Assembly: GCF_900156505.1 (NCBI RefSeq)
Contig: NZ_FTPR01000001.1
Location: 1,798,001-1,862,000, forward strand
Reading direction: 5' to 3'
DNA length: 64,000 nucleotides
Source: Yoonia rosea
GTDB lineage: Bacteria > Pseudomonadota > Alphaproteobacteria > Rhodobacterales > Rhodobacteraceae
Of this stretch, positions 50,720-60,103 are shown piece after piece. Position 1 is the first letter of the stretch, and each line of letters opens with the position of its first letter. The notes beneath the pieces are model-generated. The model did not search any database. It was not told the origin of the DNA and worked only from the letters and a program-made list of their open reading frames with translations. A program made the translations under genes and the position numbers.

Positions 50720-52114
50720 ATGGAACTTGAAACCCTACTGCTATCGCGCATCCAGTTTGCAGCGAATATTTCATTTCACATCCTGTTTCCCACGATCACG
50801 ATCGCATTGGGCTGGGTGCTTTTGTTCTTCAAACTACGCTATAACCGTACCGGCGAAGAGCGCTGGATGGAAGCCTACCGTTTCTGGGTGAAAATCTTTG
50901 CACTCTCGTTCGCGATGGGTGTCGTCTCGGGCATTACGATGTCTTTCCAATTCGGCACGAACTGGCCCGGATTTATGGAAAAAGTCGGCAACATCGCAGG
51001 GCCTTTGCTGGCCTACGAAATCATGACCGCATTCTTCCTTGAAGCGGTGTTCCTTGGGATCATGCTCTTCGGTTTTAGCCGTGTGCCCAATTGGGTCCAC
51101 ACGCTGGCAACCTTCCTTGTGGCCTTTGGCACTATGATGTCGGCCTTCTGGATCATTGTCCTGAACTCATGGATGCACACCCCCCAAGGGTTCGAGATGA
51201 TCGACGGCGTTGCACATGCGACCGATTGGTCGGCTATTATCTTTAACCCCTCCATGCCGTACCGCTTTACGCATATGGTGCTGGCCAGCTTCCTGACTGT
51301 CAGCTTCCTGATTGCCGGTGTCAGCGCCTTCCGCTGGCTCATTGGCGGACGCACCGAAGGGGTACGCGTGGCAATGAAAACGGCCATTATTGCCGCTGCT
51401 GTGCTGATCCCCGTGCAAATCCTTGTCGGCGACATGCATGGACTGAATACAAAAGAGTATCAGCCCGCGAAGGTTGCCGCGATGGAAGGGAATTGGGAAA
51501 CCTCCACTGGCGTGCCTTTGGTCTTGTTTGCGATCCCCGATGAAGAAGCACGCGAGAACCGGTTTGAAATTGGTATCCCGAAACTGGCGTCGTTTATCTT
51601 GACCCATGACTGGAATGGTGAGGTGAAAGGCCTGAACGAGTTTGTCACCGAAGACGGAGAGGTGCTTCACCCGCGGGTCTCGCCGGTATTCTGGTCGTTC
51701 CGCGTGATGGTCGGCACGGGGCTCTTGATGCTCCTGGTCAGCTGGAGCGCCACTTACATGATCATGCGCCGCAAGCGCGGAGTCGAAGGCCTGCCGCAAC
51801 CAATGCTCTATGCGCTGATCGGCATGAGTTTTAGCGGCTGGTTGGCCACGCTGGCGGGCTGGTACACAACCGAAATCGGCCGTCAGCCATGGTTGGTCCA
51901 AGGTGTGATGACAACCAAAGAGGCCGTCGCTGATGTGCCTGCACCCTTGGTGCTGTCGACCCTGATCGCCTATCTGCTGGTCTACGCGGGGCTTTTGTTG
52001 GCGTATATCTTTGTCATCTTCTATCTGGCACGGAAAACCGCACGCGGCGAAAGTATCGGCACCACGATCGCACCGTCGCCAGCGGCGGTCCCCAAAGCCA
52101 TGCCAGCGGAGTAA
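50720..52114 (+). CDS. cydA: cytochrome bd-type quinol oxidase subunit I (CIO type)
   Basis: A 464-residue membrane subunit that oxidises ubiquinol and carries hemes b558, b595 and d. ETLLLSRIQFAANISFHILFPT holds the N-terminal heme-ligand His, and the quinol-site GLNTKEYQPAKVAAMEG is present. The Q-loop after it is short, and the protein is about 60 residues shorter than E. coli CydA, as in cyanide-insensitive oxidases (CioA). I place the start at ATG 50720; the upstream 38-residue extension is not family-like. The 188 bases before it show no clear FNR box. Confidence 0.92.
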   Translation: MELETLLLSRIQFAANISFHILFPTITIALGWVLLFFKLRYNRTGEERWMEAYRFWVKIFALSFAMGVVSGITMSFQFGTNWPGFMEKVGNIAGPLLAYEIMTAFFLEAVFLGIMLFGFSRVPNWVHTLATFLVAFGTMMSAFWIIVLNSWMHTPQGFEMIDGVAHATDWSAIIFNPSMPYRFTHMVLASFLTVSFLIAGVSAFRWLIGGRTEGVRVAMKTAIIAAAVLIPVQILVGDMHGLNTKEYQPAKVAAMEGNWETSTGVPLVLFAIPDEEARENRFEIGIPKLASFILTHDWNGEVKGLNEFVTEDGEVLHPRVSPVFWSFRVMVGTGLLMLLVSWSATYMIMRRKRGVEGLPQPMLYALIGMSFSGWLATLAGWYTTEIGRQPWLVQGVMTTKEAVADVPAPLVLSTLIAYLLVYAGLLLAYIFVIFYLARKTARGESIGTTIAPSPAAVPKAMPAE

Positions 52115-52120
52115 GCGGAT

Positions 52121-53131
52121 ATGAATTATTTCGGTGACCCCACCATCTGGCTGCCTTTTGTTTTTGCGGCGCTGATGGGCGTGTCCATCCTGATCTACGT
52201 GATCCTCGATGGGTTTGACCTTGGCGTCGGGGTACTGTTCCCCTTCGCCAATGACGACGAGAAAGACAGGATGATCGCCTCGATCGGGCCCTTCTGGGAT
52301 GCGAATGAAACTTGGCTGGTGCTGGCTGTGGGCCTTTTGCTGGTGGCCTTCCCATCGGCACATGGGGCGATCCTGACGGCGCTGTATCTGCCGGTGGCGA
52401 TCATGCTGATCGGGCTAATCCTGCGCGGCGTCGCCTTTGAATTTCGTGCCAAGGCACCAGCCCCCCATAAACACCTGTGGAACAATGCGTTCTTTGCAGG
52501 CTCGCTTATGACCTCGCTCAGCCAGGGTTTCATGCTGGGCATGTATGTCATGGGCCTCGAATGGACTTTGGCGCATGTGGGTTTCGCGATACTGACGGCG
52601 GTGTTCCTGACTGTCGGCTATAGCTTCATCGGGGCCACTTGGATCATCCACAAAACATCTGCTGTGCTGCAGGCCAAAGCGGTGGATTGGGCCAAAGGCG
52701 GCATTTGGGGTTTGGTCTTGGGAATTGGCGCGATTTCGCTTGCCACGCCCTTTGTCAGCACCCGTATCTTTGACAAATGGTTCAGCTTCCCCGAAGCGCT
52801 TTACCTGTCGCCTCTGCCAATCCTGTCGGGTCTTCTGGTGGTCTGGCTTTGGTCCATGCTGCGCAAAATGCCTTTTGCAGACGACCGACGGTCCTGGCAG
52901 CCGTTTGCAGCGGCGACGGCGCTATGGGTGACAGCATTCGGCGGGATGGCCTATAGTTTCTATCCCTATGTGGTGCCCGAGCAGATCACAATCTACGAGG
53001 CCGCCAGCGCGCCGGAGAGCCTGTTTATCATCCTGATCGGCACTTGCATCGTGTTGCCGACGATCATGGGGTACACAGTTCTATCTTACTTTATCTTCCG
53101 CGGCAAAGCGACCGAGTTGCGGTACGACTAG
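52121..53131 (+). CDS. cydB: cytochrome bd-type quinol oxidase subunit II (CIO type)
   Basis: A 336-residue membrane protein of the CydB/AppC/CioB family with about eight helices. The PTIWLPFVFAALMGVSILIYVILDGFDLGVG start, the WDANETWLVLAVGLLLVAFP segment and LRGVAFEFRAKA are diagnostic. It stabilises the heme pair of subunit I. It starts six bases after cydA. No cydX-like small ORF was noticed downstream; instead a palindrome follows at 53156. Confidence 0.93.
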   Translation: MNYFGDPTIWLPFVFAALMGVSILIYVILDGFDLGVGVLFPFANDDEKDRMIASIGPFWDANETWLVLAVGLLLVAFPSAHGAILTALYLPVAIMLIGLILRGVAFEFRAKAPAPHKHLWNNAFFAGSLMTSLSQGFMLGMYVMGLEWTLAHVGFAILTAVFLTVGYSFIGATWIIHKTSAVLQAKAVDWAKGGIWGLVLGIGAISLATPFVSTRIFDKWFSFPEALYLSPLPILSGLLVVWLWSMLRKMPFADDRRSWQPFAAATALWVTAFGGMAYSFYPYVVPEQITIYEAASAPESLFIILIGTCIVLPTIMGYTVLSYFIFRGKATELRYD

Positions 53132-53155
53132 GGGGTGCGCCCCGATTGAGACAAG

Positions 53156-53181
53156 GTAAGGTGGGTTTAAACCCACCTTAC
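53156..53181. repeat. perfect 26-bp palindrome (GTGGGT repeat, copy 3)
   Basis: Two 13-base arms (GTAAGGTGGGTTT and its complement) meet at the centre without a loop base. It follows cydB by 25 bases and may help end its transcript. The GGTGGGTTT core links it to the copies at 18398-18450 and 40533-40549. Confidence 0.75.
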
Positions 53182-53237
53182 TGTCAGAATCGGTTTGACA
53201 CCCCTTCCCCCATTGCGTAATCGGACGCTCGTGGAAC

Positions 53238-53314
<77 letters not shown>

Positions 53315-53385
53315 CCACCCCTCGATCAGTCAGCTTAGAAAGTTCAGACTTCAGTTTGGAATGCGCCTATGCGAGGCTGGTCGCC

Positions 53386-53922
53386 ATGACGGATCTGCCT
53401 CCCCACTATACCATCCTGACCAATCGCCTACGGCTCGAACCATTCGCACCGGAGCACGCGCCGTTGTTGAACGCCATCAACAACGAACCCGAGGTGATGG
53501 AGTTCTTGTCAGACGGCACGCCCGAGACGATGGAAAAGACGCATGAGGGCATTGCCCGCGTATGTGACCGGTGGCAGCGTCTCGGCCACAGCTGGTGGAC
53601 GATCATTGAGCGCGAAACCGAAACAATCATCGGCGCCGCCTGCCTGCAAAACGTTAGCCATATCGAAGGTGCGGAGCTAGAAATCGGCTGGCGGCTTTCG
53701 ACCGCGGCGACGGGCAAGGGGTACGCGACCGAGGCAGGACGCGCCGCCGCCCGCTTCGCGTTTGACGTGATCGGTGTGGATCATGTGATCTCGGTCGCCA
53801 ATCCGAAAAACGTCAACTCGCAACGCGTGATGCAACGGATCGGCATGACCTACCGCGGGCGCGAAACCCATTATGGCCAAGAGGTTGAAACCTACACCAT
53901 GCCGAAGGCCAACCTGCCCTGA
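53386..53922 (+). CDS. GNAT-family N-acetyltransferase (RimJ/RimL-like)
   Basis: A 178-residue acetyltransferase. LTNRLRLEPFAPEHAPLL at the N-terminus is typical of the RimJ/L-type Acetyltransf_3 family. ELEIGWRLSTAATGKGYATEAGRAAARFAF contains the acetyl-CoA pyrophosphate loop (GKGYATEA), and NPKNVNSQRVMQRIGM is the conserved C-terminal strand. The natural substrate is unknown. The ATG at 53386 is preferred to an earlier in-frame start because family similarity starts just after it. Confidence 0.85.
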   Translation: MTDLPPHYTILTNRLRLEPFAPEHAPLLNAINNEPEVMEFLSDGTPETMEKTHEGIARVCDRWQRLGHSWWTIIERETETIIGAACLQNVSHIEGAELEIGWRLSTAATGKGYATEAGRAAARFAFDVIGVDHVISVANPKNVNSQRVMQRIGMTYRGRETHYGQEVETYTMPKANLP

Positions 53923-53983
53923 TCACACCTTCCTCTGGCGTCGGTTTACCGCTAACTTTCCCCCAAGTTATTCAGGGGGAGCC

Positions 53984-55396
53984 ATGACCGTCATCGACCA
54001 GATCACCGCAGCTATCGGGCAGGACCGCGTCCTCACGGGCGCAGATGCGGCACCCTACGGCAAAGATTGGACGGGCGCATATACCTCCACCCCTCTCGCG
54101 GTCCTGCGTCCGGCAAACACGGCCGAAGTAGCTGCCATCCTCAAGATTGCAAATGAAACCAAGACCCCTGTCGTTCCTGCCTCTGGCCGCACCGGCCTGA
54201 CCGGCGCGACGCTGGCGCAGGACGCGCTGATGCTATCCGTCGAACGCCTGAACGCGATTTCCGAGATCAATGTTGAGGGGCGGACCGCAACAGTCGGCGC
54301 GGGCGTGATTCTGTCAAATCTGCACGACGCGGTCGAAGCGCATGACCTGATCTTTCCCCTGACCCTTGGCGCGCGCGGCTCTGCCATGATCGGCGGGCTG
54401 TTGTCGACCAATGCGGGCGGTTCCAACGTGGTGCGTTATGGCAGCACACGGGGGCTCTGCCTGGGGCTCGAGGTCGTCATGGCCGATGGCCGGATCATGA
54501 ACCTGATGAGCGCGCTGCACAAAGATAACTCCGGTCTTGATCTGCGCAACCTTATTATCGGGGCCGAGGGAACCTTGGGCATCATCACCGCAGCAGTCCT
54601 GAAGCTCCAGCCCAAGCCACGGGCCTATGCAACGGCGATGGTCGCCGTGTCCTCGCTGCCCGATGCGCTGACCCTGCTTTACAAGCTGAAAGAGGCGACA
54701 GGGGACGGTGTTGAAGCCTTTGAGTACATGCCGCGCAGCTATATCGCCAAGCACCGGCAACTCTTCCCCGATGCCACGGGGCCGTTTGATACCGATTATG
54801 ACGTCAACATCATGATCGAGGTCGCAGCAACGCGCGCCCAAGACGCAATCACGCATCCGGACGGGAGCCTGCCTGTTGTCAGCGCCTTGGAAGAAACTTT
54901 GGGCGCAATGCTGGAAGACGGCACTGTCCTTGATGCGATTATCGCACAGAACGAAGCGCAGCGCCGTGAAATCTGGAAACGCCGCGAGGACGCAGGTGAA
55001 GTGGCCTTCTTTGGCGGCGTCTTTGTGAACACCGATGTGGCGGTGCCACTGGATAAGGTCGCAGCCTTTGAGCAAATGCTGACACCGCGCATCAAAGCGA
55101 TTGACCCTGATGCAGAAGAAGTGATCATCGCCCACCTTGGGGACGGGAATATCCATCACACCAGTTACATCAGCCGCAATGATCCCGAGGCCATGAAGGC
55201 GCTGGTCGCGGCGGTGGAGGATGTGGTGCAGGAACTGGGCGGATCGTTCAGCGCCGAACACGGGATCGGTGTGTCAAAGCTCGATACGATGAAGCGGCGC
55301 AAGGATCCTGTGGCGCTGGATGCCATGCGCGCAATCAAGGCAGCCCTTGATCCTAACAATATCCTGAACCCCGGCAAGGTGATCCCGCCGGCGTAA
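53984..55396 (+). CDS. FAD-binding oxidase/dehydrogenase of the GlcD/D-lactate dehydrogenase family
   Basis: A 470-residue FAD_binding_4 flavoprotein that oxidises a 2-hydroxy acid. LRPANTAEVAAILKIANETKTPVVPASGRTGLTG is the FAD pyrophosphate region; LIIGAEGTLGIITAAVLKL and the C-terminal FSAEHGIGVSKLDTM and PNNILNPGKV are family hallmarks. Candidates are D-lactate, glycolate or D-2-hydroxyglutarate. No GlcE or GlcF partner is adjacent. AGGGGGAG lies just before the ATG. Confidence 0.85.
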   Translation: MTVIDQITAAIGQDRVLTGADAAPYGKDWTGAYTSTPLAVLRPANTAEVAAILKIANETKTPVVPASGRTGLTGATLAQDALMLSVERLNAISEINVEGRTATVGAGVILSNLHDAVEAHDLIFPLTLGARGSAMIGGLLSTNAGGSNVVRYGSTRGLCLGLEVVMADGRIMNLMSALHKDNSGLDLRNLIIGAEGTLGIITAAVLKLQPKPRAYATAMVAVSSLPDALTLLYKLKEATGDGVEAFEYMPRSYIAKHRQLFPDATGPFDTDYDVNIMIEVAATRAQDAITHPDGSLPVVSALEETLGAMLEDGTVLDAIIAQNEAQRREIWKRREDAGEVAFFGGVFVNTDVAVPLDKVAAFEQMLTPRIKAIDPDAEEVIIAHLGDGNIHHTSYISRNDPEAMKALVAAVEDVVQELGGSFSAEHGIGVSKLDTMKRRKDPVALDAMRAIKAALDPNNILNPGKVIPPA

Positions 55397-55401
55397 GAGC
55401 C

Positions 55402-56337
55402 TTAGAAAAAGTCGGGCCCCGCTTGCGCCAGCAGTTTGGCCGCCATCACACGGCCCATCTCGGCGCCGTCTTCGATTGCACCGGTCATGTCATCGGCAAA
55501 GACTTCGGTCCCATCCGTGCGCAAAATCTCGCCGCGCAAACGGAGCGAGCCGCCATCCAGTTCCGCCAAGCCGCCAATCGGTGTCTCACAAGACCCGTCC
55601 AGATGCGCAAGGAACGCGCGTTCTGCCGCGAGCCGCTGACCCGTTGGGCCATCGTGGATCGCAGCAAGCATGTCTGCGGCGCGGTGGTCATCACCACGGC
55701 GCTCAATGCCAATCGCGCCTTGCGCCACCGCAGGCAGCATATCTTCGGGGGCAATCGCGGTGCGCGGCACGTCCGTCATGTTCAGGCGGTTCAAACCCGC
55801 CATCGCAAGAAACGTCGCCTCGGCCACCCCATCACCCAGTTTTTTCAGGCGGGTCTGCACGTTGCCACGGAATTCCACGATATTCAGATCGGGCCGCTTG
55901 GCCAGCAACTGCGACCGGCGACGCAAGGACGATGTGCCAACCGTCGCCCCCTGCGCCAGATCATCCAGCCCTTTGGCGCCGAGCGACACAAAAGCGTCGC
56001 GCACATCTTCACGCGGCAGATAAGTGTCGAGCAACAACCCACCGGGCTGTTCCACCGGCATGTCTTTCATCGAGTGAACTGCGATATCAATTGACCCGTC
56101 CAGCAGCGCTTCTTCGATTTCACGCGTGAAAAGGCCCTTGCCACCGATCTCTTTCAGGGGCCGGTCCTGAATAGCGTCACCAGTGACCTTGATCACACAG
56201 ATTTCAAAGGCATTCTCTGGCAGATTGAAGGCGGCCATCAGCCGCGCACGCGTTTCATAGGCCTGGGCCAAGGCCAAAGGCGAACCACGGGTTCCGATGT
56301 TGAAAGGCGAAGCGGGGGTGGGCAAATTCACTGTCAT
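55402..56337 (-). CDS. hemC: hydroxymethylbilane synthase (porphobilinogen deaminase)
   Basis: A 311-residue enzyme that joins four porphobilinogen units into hydroxymethylbilane for heme, bacteriochlorophyll and B12. NIGTRGSPLALAQA is the family start; KDMPVEQPGGL, GTSSLRRRSQLLAKRPDL and the dipyrromethane-carrying Cys in LDGSCETPIGG are all present. Divergent from hemE, a common arrangement in Rhodobacteraceae. Confidence 0.95.
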   Translation of the reverse strand: MTVNLPTPASPFNIGTRGSPLALAQAYETRARLMAAFNLPENAFEICVIKVTGDAIQDRPLKEIGGKGLFTREIEEALLDGSIDIAVHSMKDMPVEQPGGLLLDTYLPREDVRDAFVSLGAKGLDDLAQGATVGTSSLRRRSQLLAKRPDLNIVEFRGNVQTRLKKLGDGVAEATFLAMAGLNRLNMTDVPRTAIAPEDMLPAVAQGAIGIERRGDDHRAADMLAAIHDGPTGQRLAAERAFLAHLDGSCETPIGGLAELDGGSLRLRGEILRTDGTEVFADDMTGAIEDGAEMGRVMAAKLLAQAGPDFF

Positions 56338-56431
56338 GTCTGGATTGTTAGACGTGTAAACCTAGCCTGACAACTCCCTTGACAACTTCTTCTGCAATTG
56401 GGACCACAGGAACAGTACAAAAGGACATCCC

Positions 56432-57466
56432 ATGGCGCAGCAAAAGACCATTCTCCGAGCCCTCGCAGGCGAAACACTTCCCACGCCTCCGATCTGGATG
56501 ATGCGTCAGGCCGGGCGTTATTTGCCTGAATATAAGGCCACACGCGCGCAGGCCGGTGATTTTCTGTCGCTCTGCTATAATCCGGAACTGGCCGCCGAGG
56601 TCACGTTGCAGCCAATCCGCCGCTACGGCTTTGATGCGGCGATTCTTTTTGCCGATATCCTGCTCTTGCCACAGGCGCTTGGCGCCGACCTCTGGTTCGT
56701 CACCGGTGAGGGTCCACGGCTTTCGACGATTACCTCGGCAGATGAGCTCGCAAAGCTGAAACCGATCGAGGCGATTCACGACACGCTGAACCCAGTCTAT
56801 GAAACTGTGAAAATCCTGTCCGAGGAACTGCCCAAAGAAACCACGCTGATCGGTTTCGCGGGCGCACCTTGGACCGTGGCCACGTATATGATCGCAGGCC
56901 AAGGCACGCCCGACCAAGCGCCGGCCCATGCGCTGAAGGCAGAAAACAAGCCTGTCTTTGAAGGCATCATCAACCGCCTGACCGAAGGAACGATTGCCTA
57001 TCTGTCCAAACAGATCGAGGCGGGTGCCGAATGTGTAAAGCTGTTTGATAGCTGGGCGGGATCGCTCGAAGGTGATGATTTCACCAATTATTCCATCAAA
57101 CCGATGCAACGGATCACCGCCGCGCTGAAAGAAAAGCATCCGGGTATTCCTGTCATCGCGTTCCCACGCGGTGCAGGCACCAAATACGCAAGCGTTCATG
57201 CGGCTACCGGGGCTGATTGTGTAGCGGTGGATGACGGCGTCGATGCCGCTTGGGTCGCCGAACACGTGCAGAAAGACGGCTGCGTGCAGGGCAATCTGAA
57301 ATCCTCGCATATGGTGACGGGTGGTGACACGCTGGTGTCCGAGACACGCCGCATCGTTGATGCGCTCTCGAACGGGCCACATATTTTCAACCTCGGTCAC
57401 GGGATCACGCCTGATGCCGATCCCGCCAACGTGCAATTGATGATTGATACGGTGCGCGGGGCCTAA
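56432..57466 (+). CDS. hemE: uroporphyrinogen decarboxylase
   Basis: A 344-residue cytoplasmic enzyme that removes four carboxyl groups from uroporphyrinogen III. The signatures [20 protein letters not shown] (start) and [16 protein letters not shown] are clear, as are [13 protein letters not shown] and [16 protein letters not shown] near the end. Divergent from hemC and close to hemF, so three steps of heme synthesis are grouped here. Confidence 0.96.
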   Translation: MAQQKTILRALAGETLPTPPIWMMRQAGRYLPEYKATRAQAGDFLSLCYNPELAAEVTLQPIRRYGFDAAILFADILLLPQALGADLWFVTGEGPRLSTITSADELAKLKPIEAIHDTLNPVYETVKILSEELPKETTLIGFAGAPWTVATYMIAGQGTPDQAPAHALKAENKPVFEGIINRLTEGTIAYLSKQIEAGAECVKLFDSWAGSLEGDDFTNYSIKPMQRITAALKEKHPGIPVIAFPRGAGTKYASVHAATGADCVAVDDGVDAAWVAEHVQKDGCVQGNLKSSHMVTGGDTLVSETRRIVDALSNGPHIFNLGHGITPDADPANVQLMIDTVRGA

Positions 57467-57520
57467 GACTGGATATTTCAACGTGAGAGGATAGTCTGGA
57501 CCCGCAGACAGGAGCCCGCG

Positions 57521-57910
57521 TTGAAAATTCCGTTCACCTTGCGATTTGCCTATTACAGCTTTCGTGCGATCGTCCGCGCGGGGCTATTGTTGCTTTGCGC
57601 TTGGATTTTCCTGATTCCGGCCACCGCCGAGGACGTTGCAGCCCTCGGCGCACGCGAAGGACAAACCTATCCGGTTGGTTTGCAAATGATGCGGGCAGCG
57701 AAGGTCTTTGTCGCTGTCGCACCACCGCGGGCCTATGACATGATCGCGATGGGCCTTCCCAGAGACGTCCCGCCCTTCATGGTCCGCCTCGCGCTGATGC
57801 AGATGGCAGCGGGCAACGTCTTGCCCGCCTCAACACGTGTATCACCAACCACACCAACCACACCAACCAGTCGTGATATCGACGGGCCACGCTTTATTCA
57901 GGTGGATTAG
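57521..57910 (+). CDS. small membrane or secreted protein of unknown function
   Basis: A 129-residue protein that starts with TTG after GGAG. A hydrophobic segment (AGLLLLCAWIFLIPATA) looks like a signal peptide or anchor with an ATA-E cleavage site. The middle is amphipathic and methionine rich. Near residue 110 is TTPTTPTS, coded by three tandem copies of a 9-base unit (CACCAACCA, about 57845-57870). The last bases run up to hemF on the other strand. No family recognised; a GTG/TTG-start shadow ORF is not excluded, but codon use looks native. Confidence 0.5.
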   Translation: MKIPFTLRFAYYSFRAIVRAGLLLLCAWIFLIPATAEDVAALGAREGQTYPVGLQMMRAAKVFVAVAPPRAYDMIAMGLPRDVPPFMVRLALMQMAAGNVLPASTRVSPTTPTTPTSRDIDGPRFIQVD

Positions 57911-57911
57911 G

Positions 57912-58790
57912 TCAGACCCACTTTGCCAACGGCGGCAGGCTCATCAGCACCGCGTTCGCGTCATGTCCCGTCGTCAGACCGAACTTGGTGCCACGGTCAT
58001 AAACAAGGTTATATTCGGCATAGAGTCCGCGGTGAATCAGCTGCGTATCCTTGTCAGCGTCCGTCCAGGGCGTATCACGGCGCTTTTCGACAAGCGGCAC
58101 ATAGGCAGGCAGGAATGCTTTGCCGATATCCTGCGTCAGCGTGAAATCCGCCTCCCAATCGCCGGTGCAATAGTCGTCCATAAAGATACCGCCCACGCCG
58201 CGCGCACGGTTGCGGTGCGGGATGTAGAAATACTCATCCGCCCATGCCCTCAGCTTGGGATAATGATCCTCGCCATGCGGATCGAGATGCGCTTTTTGGG
58301 TCGCATGGAAATGGGCGGTATCCTCGGCATACTCGATACAGGGATTCAGGTCAGAACCGCCGCCAAACCACCACGCATGGGGTGTCCAGAACATCCGCGT
58401 GTTCATATGCACAGCGGGCGCGTGGGGGTTTTGCATATGGGCCACCAATGAAATGCCTGACGCCCAAAAGCGCGGATCCTCGGCCATGCCTGGCACACCA
58501 CGGGCGGCCATCGCCTTTTGTGCCGCATCCCCCAACTGACCGTAAACGGTAGAGATATTCACACCGACCTTTTCAAACACGCGGCCTCCGCGCATGACGG
58601 ACATCAAGCCACCGCCGGCGTCTGATCCGTCATCCGACGTCCGTGTGGTCTCGGACACTTCAAAACGGCCAATCTCACCTTCGCCTTTGTGACTGTCTTC
58701 CAGCCCTTCAAAGGATGCCACGATGTCGTCGCGCAATGTGCGGAACCATGATGATGCTTTGCTTTTTTCCGCTTCGAAACCGTCTGACAT
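57912..58790 (-). CDS. hemF: coproporphyrinogen III oxidase, aerobic
   Basis: A 292-residue oxygen-dependent enzyme that decarboxylates coproporphyrinogen III to protoporphyrinogen IX. GGGSDLNPCIEY, FHATQKAHLDPHGEDHYPKLRAW, YFYIPHRNRARGVGGIFMDDY and the C-terminal GLYAEYNLVYDRGTKFGL are classic HemF motifs. Start MSDGFEAEKSKASSWF. It needs no iron-sulfur cluster, so heme synthesis here has an aerobic route; the oxygen-independent HemN is not in the window. Confidence 0.95.
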   Translation of the reverse strand: MSDGFEAEKSKASSWFRTLRDDIVASFEGLEDSHKGEGEIGRFEVSETTRTSDDGSDAGGGLMSVMRGGRVFEKVGVNISTVYGQLGDAAQKAMAARGVPGMAEDPRFWASGISLVAHMQNPHAPAVHMNTRMFWTPHAWWFGGGSDLNPCIEYAEDTAHFHATQKAHLDPHGEDHYPKLRAWADEYFYIPHRNRARGVGGIFMDDYCTGDWEADFTLTQDIGKAFLPAYVPLVEKRRDTPWTDADKDTQLIHRGLYAEYNLVYDRGTKFGLTTGHDANAVLMSLPPLAKWV

Positions 58791-58891
58791 ACTTGGTCTT
58801 TGTCCCTGATATTGAATAACGTGTCGTGTTTATCTTTAAGCACCATAAAGATCATGCAACGATGATCCAGAACAAAACCGGAGACATCTCA

Positions 58892-59278
58892 ATGCGCCGC
58901 GCTCTTTTCATGCTGCCTCTTGTCGTGCTGACAGCCTGCGCCACCCCGCGCGAGCAGTGCATCAGTGAAGTCACACGCGATACCCGTATTCTGAGCAGTC
59001 TGATCAACGAGACCCGCGCAAATCTGGCGCGTGGTTATGCGCTTGGAGAACGGCAAGAGATTCGGACGCTGCGCGAGACCTGTCGCGGGCGCAATGAGGA
59101 CGGAACAACATTCACATTCCGCTGTGATGAGACCGAAACCTTCACCACAACGGTACCCGTCGCCATCGACCTGAATGCCGAGCGCGCAAAGCTAGACTCA
59201 CTGGAAGAGCGTTTCGCGCAATTACAAGCAGCGTCCAATCAGGCTGTCGCTCAGTGTATCGCGCTACACCCTGAATGA
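58892..59278 (+). CDS. small lipoprotein with coiled-coil region
   Basis: A 128-residue protein. The first 17 residues form a lipoprotein signal with a VLTAC lipobox (Cys acylated). The mature part has an arginine/glutamate-rich helix, paired cysteines (ETCRGRN and FRCDE) and a C-terminal coiled coil (RAKLDSLEERFAQLQAASNQAV). Probably tethered in the outer or inner membrane; function unknown. ATG at 58892 has GGAG seven bases upstream; the longer in-frame start is unlikely. Divergent from hemF. Confidence 0.7.
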   Translation: MRRALFMLPLVVLTACATPREQCISEVTRDTRILSSLINETRANLARGYALGERQEIRTLRETCRGRNEDGTTFTFRCDETETFTTTVPVAIDLNAERAKLDSLEERFAQLQAASNQAVAQCIALHPE

Positions 59279-60082
59279 TTAATGCGCAGCGACTGCCGCC
59301 GGATCAATCAAGGTCCGGCCGCCGTCGACCGTTATGATCTGTCCGGTCACAAAGGCCGCGGCATCTGACGCAAGGTATTGCACAGCATCAGAGACTTCTC
59401 CCGGGCTTGCGATACGATGCAGTGGCGTGCTTTCGACAATCGCCTCGCGCATTTCGTCATGATCCTTGAGTGATCCTTTCAGGCTCGCGCTCATCACGCT
59501 GCCAAAGGCCACTGCATTCACGCGGATACCATGTGGTGCAAGGGCCACAGCCAAGGAACGTGTCATCTGGTCTGACGCGGCAGAGCTGACCGAATAGGCC
59601 AGCAGATCTGGATGCGCGCGGCGCGCGGCAATCGAGCTGAGGTTCACGATGGCACCAATCGGATCACCTGTTTCGCCATCGGCCTGTTTGATCATGCGCC
59701 GCGCCACGGCCTGACTGACCCGCAGGGCTGTCATCGCGTTTTGCTGGAGCAGTTCCTCGACAGAGTTGTCATCAGGGTCGAGCGGGTCGGTTTCCATGAC
59801 CTGCCGCGCGGCATTGACCAGAATATCCACCCGTTCAAACGCATCAACCGTGGCGGACAGCAGGTTCGCGATTGTCAGTTTCTTGCGCAGGTCACCCGCA
59901 AAGATGCGGATGTTTTCCTCTTTCTCGGCCTCATCCCCGATTTCATGGATCAGTGCTTTTTCATCCATATCGGCGAAAACGACATTCGCACCCATTCTGA
60001 CAAAGTGCCGTCCGATGGCCAAGCCGACACCATTGGCTGCACCCGTCACAATTGCCGTCTTTCCAGAAATGGAAAATGACAT
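59279..60082 (-). CDS. SDR-family oxidoreductase with altered catalytic motif
   Basis: A 267-residue short-chain dehydrogenase-like protein. The N-terminus TGAANGVGLAIG is the Rossmann glycine motif, and VDILVNAA and the C-terminal GQIITVDGGRTLIDP are typical. The YxxxK site reads YSVSS, so the general-base lysine is replaced by Ser. It may bind NAD(P)H but be inactive or use another proton relay. Substrate unknown. It lies 21 bases after the RsmC-like gene on the same strand and could be co-transcribed with it. Confidence 0.8.
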   Translation of the reverse strand: MSFSISGKTAIVTGAANGVGLAIGRHFVRMGANVVFADMDEKALIHEIGDEAEKEENIRIFAGDLRKKLTIANLLSATVDAFERVDILVNAARQVMETDPLDPDDNSVEELLQQNAMTALRVSQAVARRMIKQADGETGDPIGAIVNLSSIAARRAHPDLLAYSVSSAASDQMTRSLAVALAPHGIRVNAVAFGSVMSASLKGSLKDHDEMREAIVESTPLHRIASPGEVSDAVQYLASDAAAFVTGQIITVDGGRTLIDPAAVAAH

Positions 60083-60103
60083 CTTTGCTCTCCCTTGATC
60101 CGG

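Noticed and set aside
57845..57870. Possible minisatellite
   Set aside because: Only three copies of a 9-base unit inside a short gene; too few to call a functional repeat array.
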